A stretch of 64,000 nt of DNA from Roseovarius sp. (GCF_027019125.1 NZ_JALUXE010000028.1:62001-126000); one strand, 5' to 3'; positions 54,237 to 62,687 are shown, numbered from the stretch's first letter. The notes: a model not told the origin generated them from the sequence alone. Numbers and translations: made by a program.

Positions 54237-54269
54237 AAAAAACCCGGCACGCGGGTGCGCGCCGGGTCA
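54237..54269 (-). terminator. Rho-independent terminator of tpa
   Basis: On the minus strand ACCCGGC pairs with GCCGGGT around a 12-base loop, then TTTTTTG. It begins 24 bases after the tpa stop. Confidence 0.85.
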
Positions 54270-54290
54270 GGTGGGGAAATCCGAAAAGGA

Positions 54291-55688
54291 TCAGCCAAAG
54301 ACGCGGGTCAGGGCCTCGTCCGTGGCGGAAATCAGGTGGTTGATGTCGTCCTTGGTCGCAATCAGCGCGGGCGAATAGCACAGCGTGTTGTTGAAACCGG
54401 GGATCGAACGGTTGGTGGCACCGATGATGACGCCCTGCGCCATGCAGTCGGCGACAACGGCCTGAACCCGCTTTTCATCCATCGGTTCCTTGGTGGCGCG
54501 GTCGGCAACCAGTTCGGCCCCGAGAAACAGACCCTTGCCGCGCACATCGCCGATGACGGCATGCTTGTCCTTGAGCGCGCGCAGCTGGTCGAGCATGTAG
54601 TCGCCCATCGCCACGGTATTGCCCAGAAGATCCTCTTCTTCGATGATCGCCATGTTTTCCAGCGCCGCAGCGGGACCGGCGGTGCAGCCGCCAAAGGTCG
54701 AGATGTCGCGGAAATAGTTCAGCGGATCGGTGGTGTCGTCCTTGAACATGTCGAACACGCGCTCGTTGGTGACACAGCAGGCGATGGCGGCATAGCCAGA
54801 GGCCACGCCCTTGGCCATGGTCACGAAATCGGGTTCGACCCCGTAATGCTGATAGCCGAACCAGGTGCCGGTGCGCCCGACGCCGCAGACAACCTCGTCG
54901 ATATGCAGGAGGATGTCGTATTTGCGGCAAATCTCTTGCACGCGGGGCCAGTAGCCCTCGGGCGGGGTGATGACGCCACCACCGGCAGTGACGGGTTCGA
55001 GGCAGAGCGCGCCGATGGTGTCGGGCCCTTCGGCCAAGATCACCTCTTCGATCGCATTGGCAGCGGCGAGGCCGTATTCTTCGCCCTCCAGATCCCATTG
55101 CGCGCGGTATTCAAGGCAATGCGGCACCCGCACGAAACCGGGGGTATAGGGGCCATATTGCGCGTTGCGCTGATCCTGACCCCCCGCCGAGAGGCAGGCG
55201 ATGGTGGTGCCGTGATAATCGCGGTCACGATAGAGGATCTTGTGCTTCTTGCCGCCATAGCGCTTGTGCGCGATCTGGCGAACCATCTTGAACGCCTTTT
55301 CGTTCGCCTCGGAGCCGGAGTTGGTATAGTAGACCCGGCTCATTCCCGGCATTTTCGAGATCAGCTTTTCAGAGAAAAGCGCGCCGGGGATCGAGCCTGC
55401 GGAGCCTGCGAAATAGGGCAGTTTGATCAGCTGGTCGCGCACCGCGTTGGCGATGCGTTCGCGGCCATAGCCCACGTTCACGGTCCAGACGCCGCCCGAC
55501 ACGCCGTCGAGATGCTCCTTGCCCTTTTGGTCCCAGACGCGCATGCCGCGCCCTTCGACGATGATGCGCGGATCGGCCTTGGGGTCGGTGCCGCTCCAGG
55601 GCGCGTGTTGAATCAGGTGATGCCAGACATGCGCGCGGTCGGCCTCGACCACGTGGGAAATGTCGTTGTCGCGAAGTTTGCCGTCCAT
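54291..55688 (-). CDS. tpa: Taurine:pyruvate aminotransferase
   Basis: A 465-residue class III aminotransferase with the PLP lysine Lys293 in MAKGVASGY and Asp264 in LHIDEVVCG. The N-terminal run EADRAHVWHHLIQHAPW and the SGGVWTVNVGYGRERIA segment are what I recall of roseobacter Tpa. It transfers the amino group of taurine to pyruvate, giving sulfoacetaldehyde and alanine. It is divergent from tauABC and has two repeats resembling TauR sites about 100 bases upstream. Xsc, the next enzyme, is not in the window. Confidence 0.9.
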   Translation of the reverse strand: MDGKLRDNDISHVVEADRAHVWHHLIQHAPWSGTDPKADPRIIVEGRGMRVWDQKGKEHLDGVSGGVWTVNVGYGRERIANAVRDQLIKLPYFAGSAGSIPGALFSEKLISKMPGMSRVYYTNSGSEANEKAFKMVRQIAHKRYGGKKHKILYRDRDYHGTTIACLSAGGQDQRNAQYGPYTPGFVRVPHCLEYRAQWDLEGEEYGLAAANAIEEVILAEGPDTIGALCLEPVTAGGGVITPPEGYWPRVQEICRKYDILLHIDEVVCGVGRTGTWFGYQHYGVEPDFVTMAKGVASGYAAIACCVTNERVFDMFKDDTTDPLNYFRDISTFGGCTAGPAAALENMAIIEEEDLLGNTVAMGDYMLDQLRALKDKHAVIGDVRGKGLFLGAELVADRATKEPMDEKRVQAVVADCMAQGVIIGATNRSIPGFNNTLCYSPALIATKDDINHLISATDEALTRVFG

Positions 55689-56113
55689 GGCGATGCTCCA
55701 TCAGGTTGAGGCCCGGCGCAGGGCGCGGGCCGTCTATCTATATCACGGGTTATCCTAGCCGCATATCAGCCGAGAATCCCAGCAGATCGTTAGGGCCAGA
55801 GCATAGCATTACATAGGTCCAGAATTGCCTGTCGCTGCGCGAGTCTGCGAGTAACTCCATGGTCTGTTTCAGTTTTTCATCAACGGGGGTAAAGGCGGCG
55901 TTTGTTTCAGGCTATTCGAAAACCTCTTTTCGGAAATACTGAAATGATCTTAGCTCTGTTATAATTGCGTTGATCGGCGTCTGTGGATCGGGTTCACTCT
56001 GGGCTGTTGCCTGTTCCCGGAGCATACTCGAGCCAGAGGACCGGGACGCAGGATAAACCCGCCGAAACGTGCGGGTAAGACAGAAAACGACTGTAACCAA
56101 CGGGAGAAAACAG
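55689..56113. other. 425-base divergent regulatory region between tpa and tauA
   Basis: No gene is supported here; the short frames read through are not coding-like. It holds, going right: a TATAGA -10-like element for tpa (minus strand, 55742-55737), two direct repeats resembling TauR sites (55790-55822), an A/T-rich middle, a TATAAT (55960-55965) with no good -35 that may serve tauA, and the tauA ribosome-binding site. The large size for such compact neighbours implies activator control. Confidence 0.6.
55790..55822 (-). promoter_or_regulatory. Two direct repeats resembling TauR-binding motifs
   Basis: On the minus strand CTGGACCTAT (55822-55813) and CTGGCCCTAA (55799-55790) each match the CTGGACYTAA motif reported for the GntR-type activator TauR at nine of ten positions. 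They are 23 bases apart, about two helical turns, and lie upstream of the tpa -10-like element, the expected place for an activator. Confidence 0.65.
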
Positions 56114-57112
56114 ATGAGCATGAAAAGCAAACTGATGTCGGCGGTGGCTGGCGCGGCCTTTCTGGCGGGGGCCGGGGCGGCAAGCGCGGAAGAGATCACC
56201 GTGGCCTATTTCCTCGAATGGCCGATGCCGTTCCAGTATGCCAAGGAAATGGGCACCTACGACAAGGAAATGGGCGTCAAGGTCAACTGGCGTGCGTTTG
56301 ACACCGGCACCGCGATGAGCGCTGCGATGGCATCGGGTGACGTGCATCTGTCGGTGAGCCAGGGGGTTCCGCCCTTCGTGGTGGCCACCAGCGCCGGGCA
56401 GGATTTGCAGACCCTCGACGTGGCCGTGAGCTATGCCGACAACGACAACTGTGTCGTCGCCTCGGCGCTGGAAATCGACAAGACCAACGCGGCCGAACTG
56501 GCCGGCAAGAAGGTCGCCGTGCCGCTGGGCACCGCCGCGCATTACGGGTTCCTCAAGCAGATGAACCATTTCGGCGTGGATATTGCCAGCATGGACGTGG
56601 TGAACATGGCCCCGCCAGAGGGGGCCGCCGCCATCGCGCAGGGCGCGGTCGATATGTTCTGCGGCTGGGGCGGTTCGCTGCGTCGCGCGCTGGAACATGG
56701 CAACGTGCTGTTGACGGGCGCGGAAAAGGAAGAACTGGGCATTCTGGTATTTGACGTGACCTCGGGCCCGGCGGCCTTTGTCGCGGAAAACCCCGATCTG
56801 GTGGCCAAGTTCCTGAAGGTGACCGCAGATGCCAACGCGATGTGGGCCGATCCGGCCAATCGCGACACGATGCTGCCGGTCATCGCCAAGGATAGCGGCA
56901 TGGATCTGGAGGCCACGGCAGCGACGATCGACACCTTCGTGTTCCCCACGGTCGAAGCGCAGTTGAGCGCCAAATGGCTGGGTGGCGGCGCGCAGGAGTT
57001 CATGAAGGGCGTGGCCGAGGTCTTTGTCGAGGCAGGCAGCATCGACTCGGCGCTGGCCACCTATGAGAACAACGTCAACACCGGACCGCTGGCCGCTGCC
57101 AACGGCATGTAA
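56114..57112 (+). CDS. tauA: Taurine ABC transporter substrate-binding protein
   Basis: Start ATG 56114 after CGGGAG gives 332 residues with a signal peptide (MSMKSKLMSAVAGAAFLAGAGAASA). The mature part has the TauA/SsuA periplasmic fold: ITVAYFLEWPMPFQYAKEMG, FDTGTAMSAAMASGDVHLSVSQGVPP and MAPPEGAAAIAQGAVDMFCGWGG. It is the taurine receptor delivering to TauBC. Context with tpa makes taurine by far the likeliest ligand. Confidence 0.9.
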   Translation: MSMKSKLMSAVAGAAFLAGAGAASAEEITVAYFLEWPMPFQYAKEMGTYDKEMGVKVNWRAFDTGTAMSAAMASGDVHLSVSQGVPPFVVATSAGQDLQTLDVAVSYADNDNCVVASALEIDKTNAAELAGKKVAVPLGTAAHYGFLKQMNHFGVDIASMDVVNMAPPEGAAAIAQGAVDMFCGWGGSLRRALEHGNVLLTGAEKEELGILVFDVTSGPAAFVAENPDLVAKFLKVTADANAMWADPANRDTMLPVIAKDSGMDLEATAATIDTFVFPTVEAQLSAKWLGGGAQEFMKGVAEVFVEAGSIDSALATYENNVNTGPLAAANGM

Positions 57113-57134
57113 TTCCGCCTGACGGAGTGAATGA

Positions 57135-57161
57135 GGCCCGCCCCGTGCGAACGGGCGGGCC
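57135..57161 (+). terminator. Intercistronic stem-loop between tauA and tauB
   Basis: GGCCCGCCC pairs with GGGCGGGCC (9 bp, 9-base loop), followed by TTTG, 22 bases after the tauA stop. It would let most transcripts end after tauA, giving an excess of binding protein. Confidence 0.6.
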
Positions 57162-57195
57162 TTTGCCCAACCAACCAGAGAAACAAGGGGTGGGG

Positions 57196-58005
57196 ATGTC
57201 GACACTTTCCATCGAAAACATCTCGATGCGGTTCGATCTGCCGAATGGCAGCCATGTGCAGGCGCTCAAGAATGTCTCGCTCGAGATCAAGACCGGCGAA
57301 TTGATGAGCGTGCTGGGGCCGTCGGGCTGTGGCAAGACCACGCTACTCAATATCCTTGCCGGGTTTCTGGCCCCGTCAGAGGGGCAGATCACGCTGAACG
57401 GGCATCGGGTGACGGGCCCGGATGCCGAGCGCGGCATGGTGTTTCAGCAAGGCGCGCTCTTTGAATGGATGAGCGTGCGCGACAACGTGAGTTTTGGCCC
57501 GCGCATGGCAGGCAAGCGGGAAAAGGAATGGGCCGGCACCGTTGATCATCTGCTCGATGTCGTGGGCCTGCGCGATTTCAAGGAAAAGGCGGTGTACGAG
57601 CTGTCGGGGGGGATGCAGCAGCGCGTGGCGCTGGCGCGGTGCCTCGCGAATGACCCCGACGTGATCCTGATGGACGAGCCCTTGGGGGCGCTCGATGCGC
57701 TGACGCGCGAGAAGATGCAAGGCTTGGTCCTGAAGCTCTGGAAAGAGACCGGCAAGACCATCATCCTGATCACCCATTCGGTCGAAGAGGCGCTGCTCCT
57801 GGGTGAGCGGCTGTTGGTGATGGCACCGCGACCGGGGCGGGTCCACAAGGAATATCGCCTGCCCTTTGCCGAGATGGGGGCGGGCCGTGATCTGCGCGAG
57901 GTCAAGAAAGTACCTGATTTCGCCGCCAAGCGAGAGGAAATCCTGACGATGATCTGGGACATGGAAGAAGAGATCATGGGCCGGGCAGAGGAGGCGGGCG
58001 CATGA
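57196..58005 (+). CDS. tauB: Taurine ABC transporter ATP-binding protein
   Basis: Start at MSTLSIENISM (57196) is set by AAGGGGTGGGG; 269 residues. Walker A GPSGCGKTT, signature LSGGMQQRVALARCL and Walker B ILMDEPLGALDALTR match the TauB/SsuB/NrtD subfamily. It energises uptake through TauC. The stop overlaps the tauC start by four bases. Confidence 0.92.
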   Translation: MSTLSIENISMRFDLPNGSHVQALKNVSLEIKTGELMSVLGPSGCGKTTLLNILAGFLAPSEGQITLNGHRVTGPDAERGMVFQQGALFEWMSVRDNVSFGPRMAGKREKEWAGTVDHLLDVVGLRDFKEKAVYELSGGMQQRVALARCLANDPDVILMDEPLGALDALTREKMQGLVLKLWKETGKTIILITHSVEEALLLGERLLVMAPRPGRVHKEYRLPFAEMGAGRDLREVKKVPDFAAKREEILTMIWDMEEEIMGRAEEAGA

Positions 58006-59267
58006 TCATCCTGATCATCTATGTGGCGATTTTCGTGAGCGCATTCTTCATCGTGCGGCTTGGCGTGCGCAAGTTCCGGCAGATGAACGATTTCACCTCG
58101 CTCAAGACGGTGACCTTCGGGGATGAGAGCGCGGTGCGCCCGGATCGCTGGGCAAGCGTGATTTCGGTGATCACGATCTTTTTGATCTGGGGCGCGTTCA
58201 CGGGCAGCAAATGGGTGCCCATCCATGCGCCGGGGCCATTCATCGGCGACACCGAATTCACCTATACGCTGGAGGCCCCGGACGGCACGCGCGACGATGC
58301 AACCGTGATGGTGCGGGTGTTTACCGTGGGCGAGACGGTCGAAGACCCGGTGATCGAACCGGGCGAAGGGATTGCCAAGAATGACGTGCTGACGGTGGGC
58401 GCGTGGCGGTCGCAGCTCTTGCTGATGGACAAGAATGATGAGGTGACACGCGATCAAGGGGCCAAGGTGATCGCGATTGATGGCAAGCCGGTGAGCACCG
58501 GACAGACCGTCGCGGTGGCCGATGGCACCGTGGCCGTGACCGCCAAGGGATCGCTGAATTTCGCCCCTGCCAAGGGGATGCAGATGGAGTCCATATGGCT
58601 CCCCGCGCCCGAGGCGGTGGTGTCGCGCCTTATCGAAGTGTCGAAGCAGGGCTATCAGAACTTCACCCTTTTGGAGCATCTCTATTGGTCGCTGTTCCGC
58701 GTGATCGTGGGTTTTGCCCTGGGCGCGCTGGTGGGGATACCGCTGGGCTATGCCATGGGGCTGAGTGACTGGTTCCGCGGGTGGTTCGATCCGATCGTCG
58801 AATTCATGCGCCCGGTGCCGCCTCTGGCGCTGATTCCGCTGGTCATCATCTGGGCCGGGATCGGCGAGAGCGGCAAGATCATCCTGCTGTTTCTGGCCGC
58901 GCTCTGGATCATGACGATTTCAGCGCGGGCGGGTGTATCGGGCGTGGCGATTTCCAAGGTCCATGCCGCCTATTCGCTGGGCGCAAGCAAATGGCAACTC
59001 ATGCGGCATGTGATCGTGCCCAACTCGCTGCCCGAGATTTTCACCGGCGCGCGCGTCGCGATGGGGGTCTGTTGGGGCACGGTAGTGGCCGCCGAACTGG
59101 TGGCCGCCGAAAAGGGCGCGGGCATGATGATCATGGTCGCCAGCCGCTTTCAGCTGACCGACATTGTGCTGATGGGGATCATCCTGATCGGGATCATCGG
59201 CTATGGCATCGACATCCTGATGCGTAAGGCCGAAAACTGGCTGGTGCCGTGGAAGGGCCGCGTCTGA
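58002..59267 (+). CDS. tauC: Taurine ABC transporter permease with large periplasmic insertion
   Basis: A 421-residue permease, about 150 residues longer than classical TauC (about 275). Two helices (1-20 and ~50-66) are followed by a roughly 130-residue hydrophilic beta-rich domain (EFTYTLEAPDGTRDDATVMVRVFT..., LNFAPAKG) before the conserved binding-protein-dependent permease core, which starts near residue 210 and has the EAA loop KVHAAYSLGASKWQLMRHVIVPNSLP. The extra domain would face the periplasm and might help dock TauA. Confidence 0.9.
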   Translation: MIILIIYVAIFVSAFFIVRLGVRKFRQMNDFTSLKTVTFGDESAVRPDRWASVISVITIFLIWGAFTGSKWVPIHAPGPFIGDTEFTYTLEAPDGTRDDATVMVRVFTVGETVEDPVIEPGEGIAKNDVLTVGAWRSQLLLMDKNDEVTRDQGAKVIAIDGKPVSTGQTVAVADGTVAVTAKGSLNFAPAKGMQMESIWLPAPEAVVSRLIEVSKQGYQNFTLLEHLYWSLFRVIVGFALGALVGIPLGYAMGLSDWFRGWFDPIVEFMRPVPPLALIPLVIIWAGIGESGKIILLFLAALWIMTISARAGVSGVAISKVHAAYSLGASKWQLMRHVIVPNSLPEIFTGARVAMGVCWGTVVAAELVAAEKGAGMMIMVASRFQLTDIVLMGIILIGIIGYGIDILMRKAENWLVPWKGRV

Positions 59268-59306
59268 GGTAAGGGGCGGGCAGGGCTAACCCCCTGCCCT
59301 TTCCTT

Positions 59307-60152
59307 TTACCGCCCGTGGCTGCCGTCATAGCCATTGCGCGCAGGGCTCTGCCAACCGGAGAGCGCGCCGGGCGCGGGGGCGAACACCTCGACCAGCATC
59401 GGGTAACAGGCCGCCGTGTCGCTGGTATGCTCGGACGAGCAATCGCCGCCGGGACAGGCGCTCAAGCAGCCCAGAATGTCGATCTCGGCAAAGAATTCCA
59501 GATAGTCGCCGGGGCGCACGGGGCTGGCCTTCATGAAATATTGGCCCGTGTCGCGGGTGAATCCGGTGCACATGAAGACGTTGAGCACGTCGTGTACATG
59601 CGGTTCCGCCTCGGCCAAGGACACGCCCAATTCATCCGCCAGGGCGCGGGTCAGGTTGGAATGGCAGCAGTGGTGATACTGCACCCCCGACAGGAGGTTG
59701 CCGGTATAGGGATCGCAGCGGGTGCCGATCACGTCATGCACCGAGCCGCCAAACTCGTCGATGCCATACCAGCCCAGGCTATCCCCGGTGATCGTGGCCA
59801 TCGGGCGCAGATGCGGGAAAGAGGACCAGAGCCGCTCGCCCGTGGTGACATGGGTGCCATGGAGCGCGCGGGTCTTGCCGGAATAGAACCGCTCGGTCAG
59901 GTCAGCCGCGTTCCAGAGGTTGAGATCGCCCACTTGCGGGCCATCCACGCTGGTGATGCGAAAGAATTGCCCCGCCTCGGCGCGAAAGCAGGCCGCCTCG
60001 CGCGGGGGGACCAGCACCTCTGACACCTTGATCGCCCCGGCGCGGGCGGCGGCGTAGAGCGCCAGATCGGGCACGGGCAGCGTGTCATTGGGATAGCAGA
60101 TCACGGGCGGCACGGCGCGGCGGGCGGCGGCATCGGCGGGGCTATGGCTCAT
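59307..60152 (-). CDS. DUF1989 (urea-carboxylase-associated type) protein
   Basis: A 281-residue protein of the DUF1989 family: VPPREAACFRAEAGQFFRITSVDGPQVGDLNLWN, a GKTRALHGTHVTTGERLWSSFPHLRPMATI segment, and HHCCHSNL plus the C-terminal cysteine cluster LGCLSACPGGDCSSE. Relatives stand beside urea carboxylase or guanidine and amine catabolism genes; the cysteines suggest metal binding. It converges on tauABC. No urea carboxylase is in the window. The function of the family is not established to my knowledge. Confidence 0.82.
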   Translation of the reverse strand: MSHSPADAAARRAVPPVICYPNDTLPVPDLALYAAARAGAIKVSEVLVPPREAACFRAEAGQFFRITSVDGPQVGDLNLWNAADLTERFYSGKTRALHGTHVTTGERLWSSFPHLRPMATITGDSLGWYGIDEFGGSVHDVIGTRCDPYTGNLLSGVQYHHCCHSNLTRALADELGVSLAEAEPHVHDVLNVFMCTGFTRDTGQYFMKASPVRPGDYLEFFAEIDILGCLSACPGGDCSSEHTSDTAACYPMLVEVFAPAPGALSGWQSPARNGYDGSHGR

Positions 60153-60153
60153 C

Positions 60154-60369
60154 TCAGTCCTCTGGAACGTCGCGGGGATTTACCGCGCAATCCAAAGGCG
60201 GTTTGCCGGTGGATGTAAAGACCTGCGCACCGCAAGCCATGCAGCGGTAATAGGATTGCCCGTCACGATCCTGCCTTCGATCCGCGCGCCAGCGGCACGA
60301 CCGCGTGCGCCGGTTGGACAGGATCAGCACCAGCACGAAGGCGATGATCAGCCCTGCGACAACCAGCAT
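60154..60369 (-). CDS. Small single-pass membrane protein with zinc-ribbon-like CxxC
   Basis: Start at MLVVAGLIIAFVLVLILS (60369) gives 71 residues. The first 18 residues form one transmembrane helix, followed by a very basic stretch (NRRTRSCRWRADRRQ) and a CMACGAQVFTSTGK cysteine pair. A second pair is partial (Cys near 25 and 58), so a metal-binding ribbon facing the cytoplasm is plausible. The AhpD-like gene ends 4 bases upstream and the DUF1989 gene follows after 1 base. Function unknown. Confidence 0.7.
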   Translation of the reverse strand: MLVVAGLIIAFVLVLILSNRRTRSCRWRADRRQDRDGQSYYRCMACGAQVFTSTGKPPLDCAVNPRDVPED

Positions 60370-60373
60370 GGGT

Positions 60374-60948
60374 TTACCCTTTGACCATGGCCTCGACCAT
60401 GGCGCCAAAGCGGCTGTAGGTGGCGGCCTGATCCTCGGGCGTGGTGCCGGTCGCGGGATGCCCGTCGGGCGCCTCGGCATAGTCGAAATTCACGCCCGTC
60501 CCCTCGATGATCCGGTTCATCATGTTGAAGAGCGCGCAGACCTGCACCGCCTCGTAGAGCGCCGCCTCGGACCAGCCCGCGTCATAGACCGCCTGCGCGT
60601 CGCGCGCCACGAGCTTGCTGGGCAGGGTGTTGAGCTTGGCCACATAGGCCAGAAGCGGGCGCAGTTTTTCGTCGATCGGGGCGGTGTCGACATCCGCCAT
60701 CAGCGCGTCAATGAGGCCCGCGTCGATGCCGAACACCTCGGCATAGGCGCGATGTGCGCCCGCGCAAAAGGTGCAGGCGTTGAGGGCCGAGACATAGGTG
60801 GCGATCAGCTCGCGCTGGCCGATGCTCAGCTCTCCGTCGCTGCGCAAGAGCCCGTCGGTATACTCCATCAGCGGGCGCACGTTGCGGGAAAGCGCGCGTA
60901 GAGGTCCATCAGATGCGCGGGATCGGGAAGGCTGGGCAATAGGGGCAT
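60374..60948 (-). pseudogene. AhpD-like carboxymuconolactone decarboxylase family gene with a one-base frameshift
   Basis: A good ribosome-binding site (CAGGAG) precedes ATG 60948, and translation begins MPLLPSLPDPAHLMDLYARF before hitting a TGA after 26 codons. The rest of the protein continues in the -1 frame as RNVRPLMEYTDGLLRSDG..., with the catalytic CTFCAGAH (CxxCxxxH) motif of AhpD-like peroxidases. One extra C in the CCC run at 60886-60888 would restore one frame of 191 residues. Either a recent inactivating deletion or a sequencing error in a homopolymer. If intact, it would reduce peroxides using thiols. Confidence 0.8.
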
Positions 60949-61020
60949 CGGTTTCTCCTGTGATGGCGGGACCATCGGACAGGATGGCACGAATGAAAAG
61001 CCTTCGCTGGGGCGACGCGA

Positions 61021-61602
61021 TCACAATGCGGTGCGCGCGCCCATCCGGGCCACGGGCGCATGACAGGGGCAGGTGACGAGGTGATCGTTGACCATGCCCA
61101 CCGCCTGCATGAAGGCATAGGTGATCGTCGGGCCACAGAATTTGAAGCCGCGTTTCTGCAAATCCTTTGAAAGTTTTACAGAAATATCGGTCTGCGCGGG
61201 CACCTCGGACAGAGAGCGCCATTGGTTCTGAATGGGCTGACCGCCGACATGGCCCCAGAGGTAGCGGTCAAAGCCTTCGTTGGCTTCGATCTCGGCCCAG
61301 GCCCGGGCATTGCCGATGGTCGCCGCGATCTTGCCCCGGTGGCGGATGATGCCCGGATCGGCCAGGAGGCGCGTCACCTCATCCTCGCCCCAAGTGGCGA
61401 TGACATGCGGGTCAAACCCCTGGAACGCCGTGCGAAAATTCTCGCGCTTGCGCAGGATGGTGATCCAGCTCAGCCCCGCCTGAAAGCCGTCGAGAATGAG
61501 CTTTTCCCAGAGCGCACGACTGTCATATTCAGGCACGCCCCATTCGGTGTCGTGATAGGACAGATACAGCGGATCGTCACTGACCCAGCCACAACGCTCC
61601 AT
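61021..61602 (-). CDS. tag: DNA-3-methyladenine glycosylase I
   Basis: A 193-residue protein with MERCGWVSDDPLYLSYHDTEWGVP at the N terminus, GLSWITILRKRENFR, and FCGPTITYAFMQAVGMVNDHLVTCPCH at the C terminus. The N-terminal Cys and His and the C-terminal His/Cys form the structural zinc site of Tag. It removes 3-methyladenine from alkylated DNA in base-excision repair. Confidence 0.94.
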   Translation of the reverse strand: MERCGWVSDDPLYLSYHDTEWGVPEYDSRALWEKLILDGFQAGLSWITILRKRENFRTAFQGFDPHVIATWGEDEVTRLLADPGIIRHRGKIAATIGNARAWAEIEANEGFDRYLWGHVGGQPIQNQWRSLSEVPAQTDISVKLSKDLQKRGFKFCGPTITYAFMQAVGMVNDHLVTCPCHAPVARMGARTAL

Positions 61603-61709
61603 GGTTGCCCCCTCTGAACCGGCGCCCGCGCGCGTGCAGTCAAATGCGCGGCTTAAGCGATCCTTAAGCCATCTGCGCCAGTTTGAGAACAGGCGTTCCG
61701 GAGGGGCAA

Positions 61710-62546
61710 ATGGGACAGAAACACAAATGGGCCGATATTCCAGCGGGGTTCGATACCCCGCTGTCCTATGCCGTGTCAGCGCGGGACCGTTCCGTGATCG
61801 ACATGGTCAATCAGGCGGTGAAGCACAAACAGGTGCTGCTGGCCTATCAGGCGGTGGTGCCCGCGCGGCAGCAGGACAGGCCTGCGTTCTACGAGGGGCT
61901 GATTCGTGTGCTCGATGCCACGGGCCGGGTGATCCCCGCCAAGGATTTCATCACCCAGATCGAGGTGACGGAAACCGGGCGGCTCATTGATTGTCTGGCG
62001 CTGGAAAAGGGGCTGCGCACGCTGATCACCTATCCCGATCTGCGGCTTGCCATCAACATGTCTGCGCGATCCATCGGTTACTCACGCTGGACGCGCACGC
62101 TGAAAAAGGGGCTGAGCGACGATCCTACCATCGGCGAGCGGCTGATTCTGGAGATCACCGAAGGCTCGGCCATGCTGGTGCCCGAGCTTGTGACCGGCTT
62201 CATGAAAGAGTTGCAGGCCAAGGGAATAAGCTTTGCACTCGATGATTTCGGGGCGGGTTACACCTCGTTCCGGTTTCTCAAGGAGTTCTATTTCGACATT
62301 CTCAAGATCGACGGGCAATTCGTGCGCGGCATCGCCACGGACCCTGACAATCAGGTGCTGACCGCGACCCTGGCCAGCATCGGGCAACAATTCGACATGG
62401 TGACAGTGGCCGAAAGCGTCGAAAAGCCGGAGGATGCCGCCTATCTCGCGGCGTTGGGAATTGATTGTTTGCAAGGTTACTACTTTGGCGCGCCCACGGT
62501 GCGGCCCCCCTGGATTGACAGCGCCCTTGACCGCGCCACCGCTTGA
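61710..62546 (+). CDS. EAL domain cyclic-di-GMP phosphodiesterase
   Basis: Start ATG 61710 after GGAGGGG gives 278 residues. An EAL domain fills almost all of it: FYEGLIRVLD (the E-x-L motif), INMSARSI, LILEITEGSAML, ALDDFGAGYTSFRFLKEFYFDILKIDG and VAESVEKPEDAAYLAALGIDCLQGYYFG. Most metal- and water-binding residues are present; AESVE replaces the frequent AEGVE. With no GGDEF or sensor domain it is probably a stand-alone hydrolase of c-di-GMP, affecting motility or biofilm. Confidence 0.9.
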   Translation: MGQKHKWADIPAGFDTPLSYAVSARDRSVIDMVNQAVKHKQVLLAYQAVVPARQQDRPAFYEGLIRVLDATGRVIPAKDFITQIEVTETGRLIDCLALEKGLRTLITYPDLRLAINMSARSIGYSRWTRTLKKGLSDDPTIGERLILEITEGSAMLVPELVTGFMKELQAKGISFALDDFGAGYTSFRFLKEFYFDILKIDGQFVRGIATDPDNQVLTATLASIGQQFDMVTVAESVEKPEDAAYLAALGIDCLQGYYFGAPTVRPPWIDSALDRATA

Positions 62547-62564
62547 ATGTGACACTCCGTCCGT

Positions 62565-62579
62565 TGCCGCAGTGCGGCA
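62565..62579. promoter_or_regulatory. Perfect palindrome between the EAL gene and phaA
   Basis: TGCCGCA-G-TGCGGCA is symmetric over 15 bases, 19 bases after the EAL stop and about 110 before phaA. With no T-run it is not an obvious terminator; it may be an operator for phaA. PhaR, the usual regulator of these genes, recognises TGC/GCA symmetric sites, which this is. Confidence 0.35.
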
Positions 62580-62687
62580 TCTAAGATATGACGCCGCGTA
62601 ACGGCGGAGGTGACAGAGGGGAGGTGCATGAAAATGTGACACCCCTGTGCCATGCTCCGATCGGGCAAATCCTGGTGGAGGACATAG

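Noticed and set aside
60860..60900. Programmed -1 ribosomal frameshift in the AhpD-like gene
   Set aside because: The local codons TTT CCC GCA do not form a standard X XXY YYZ slippery heptamer in the starting frame, and a single missing C explains everything more simply.
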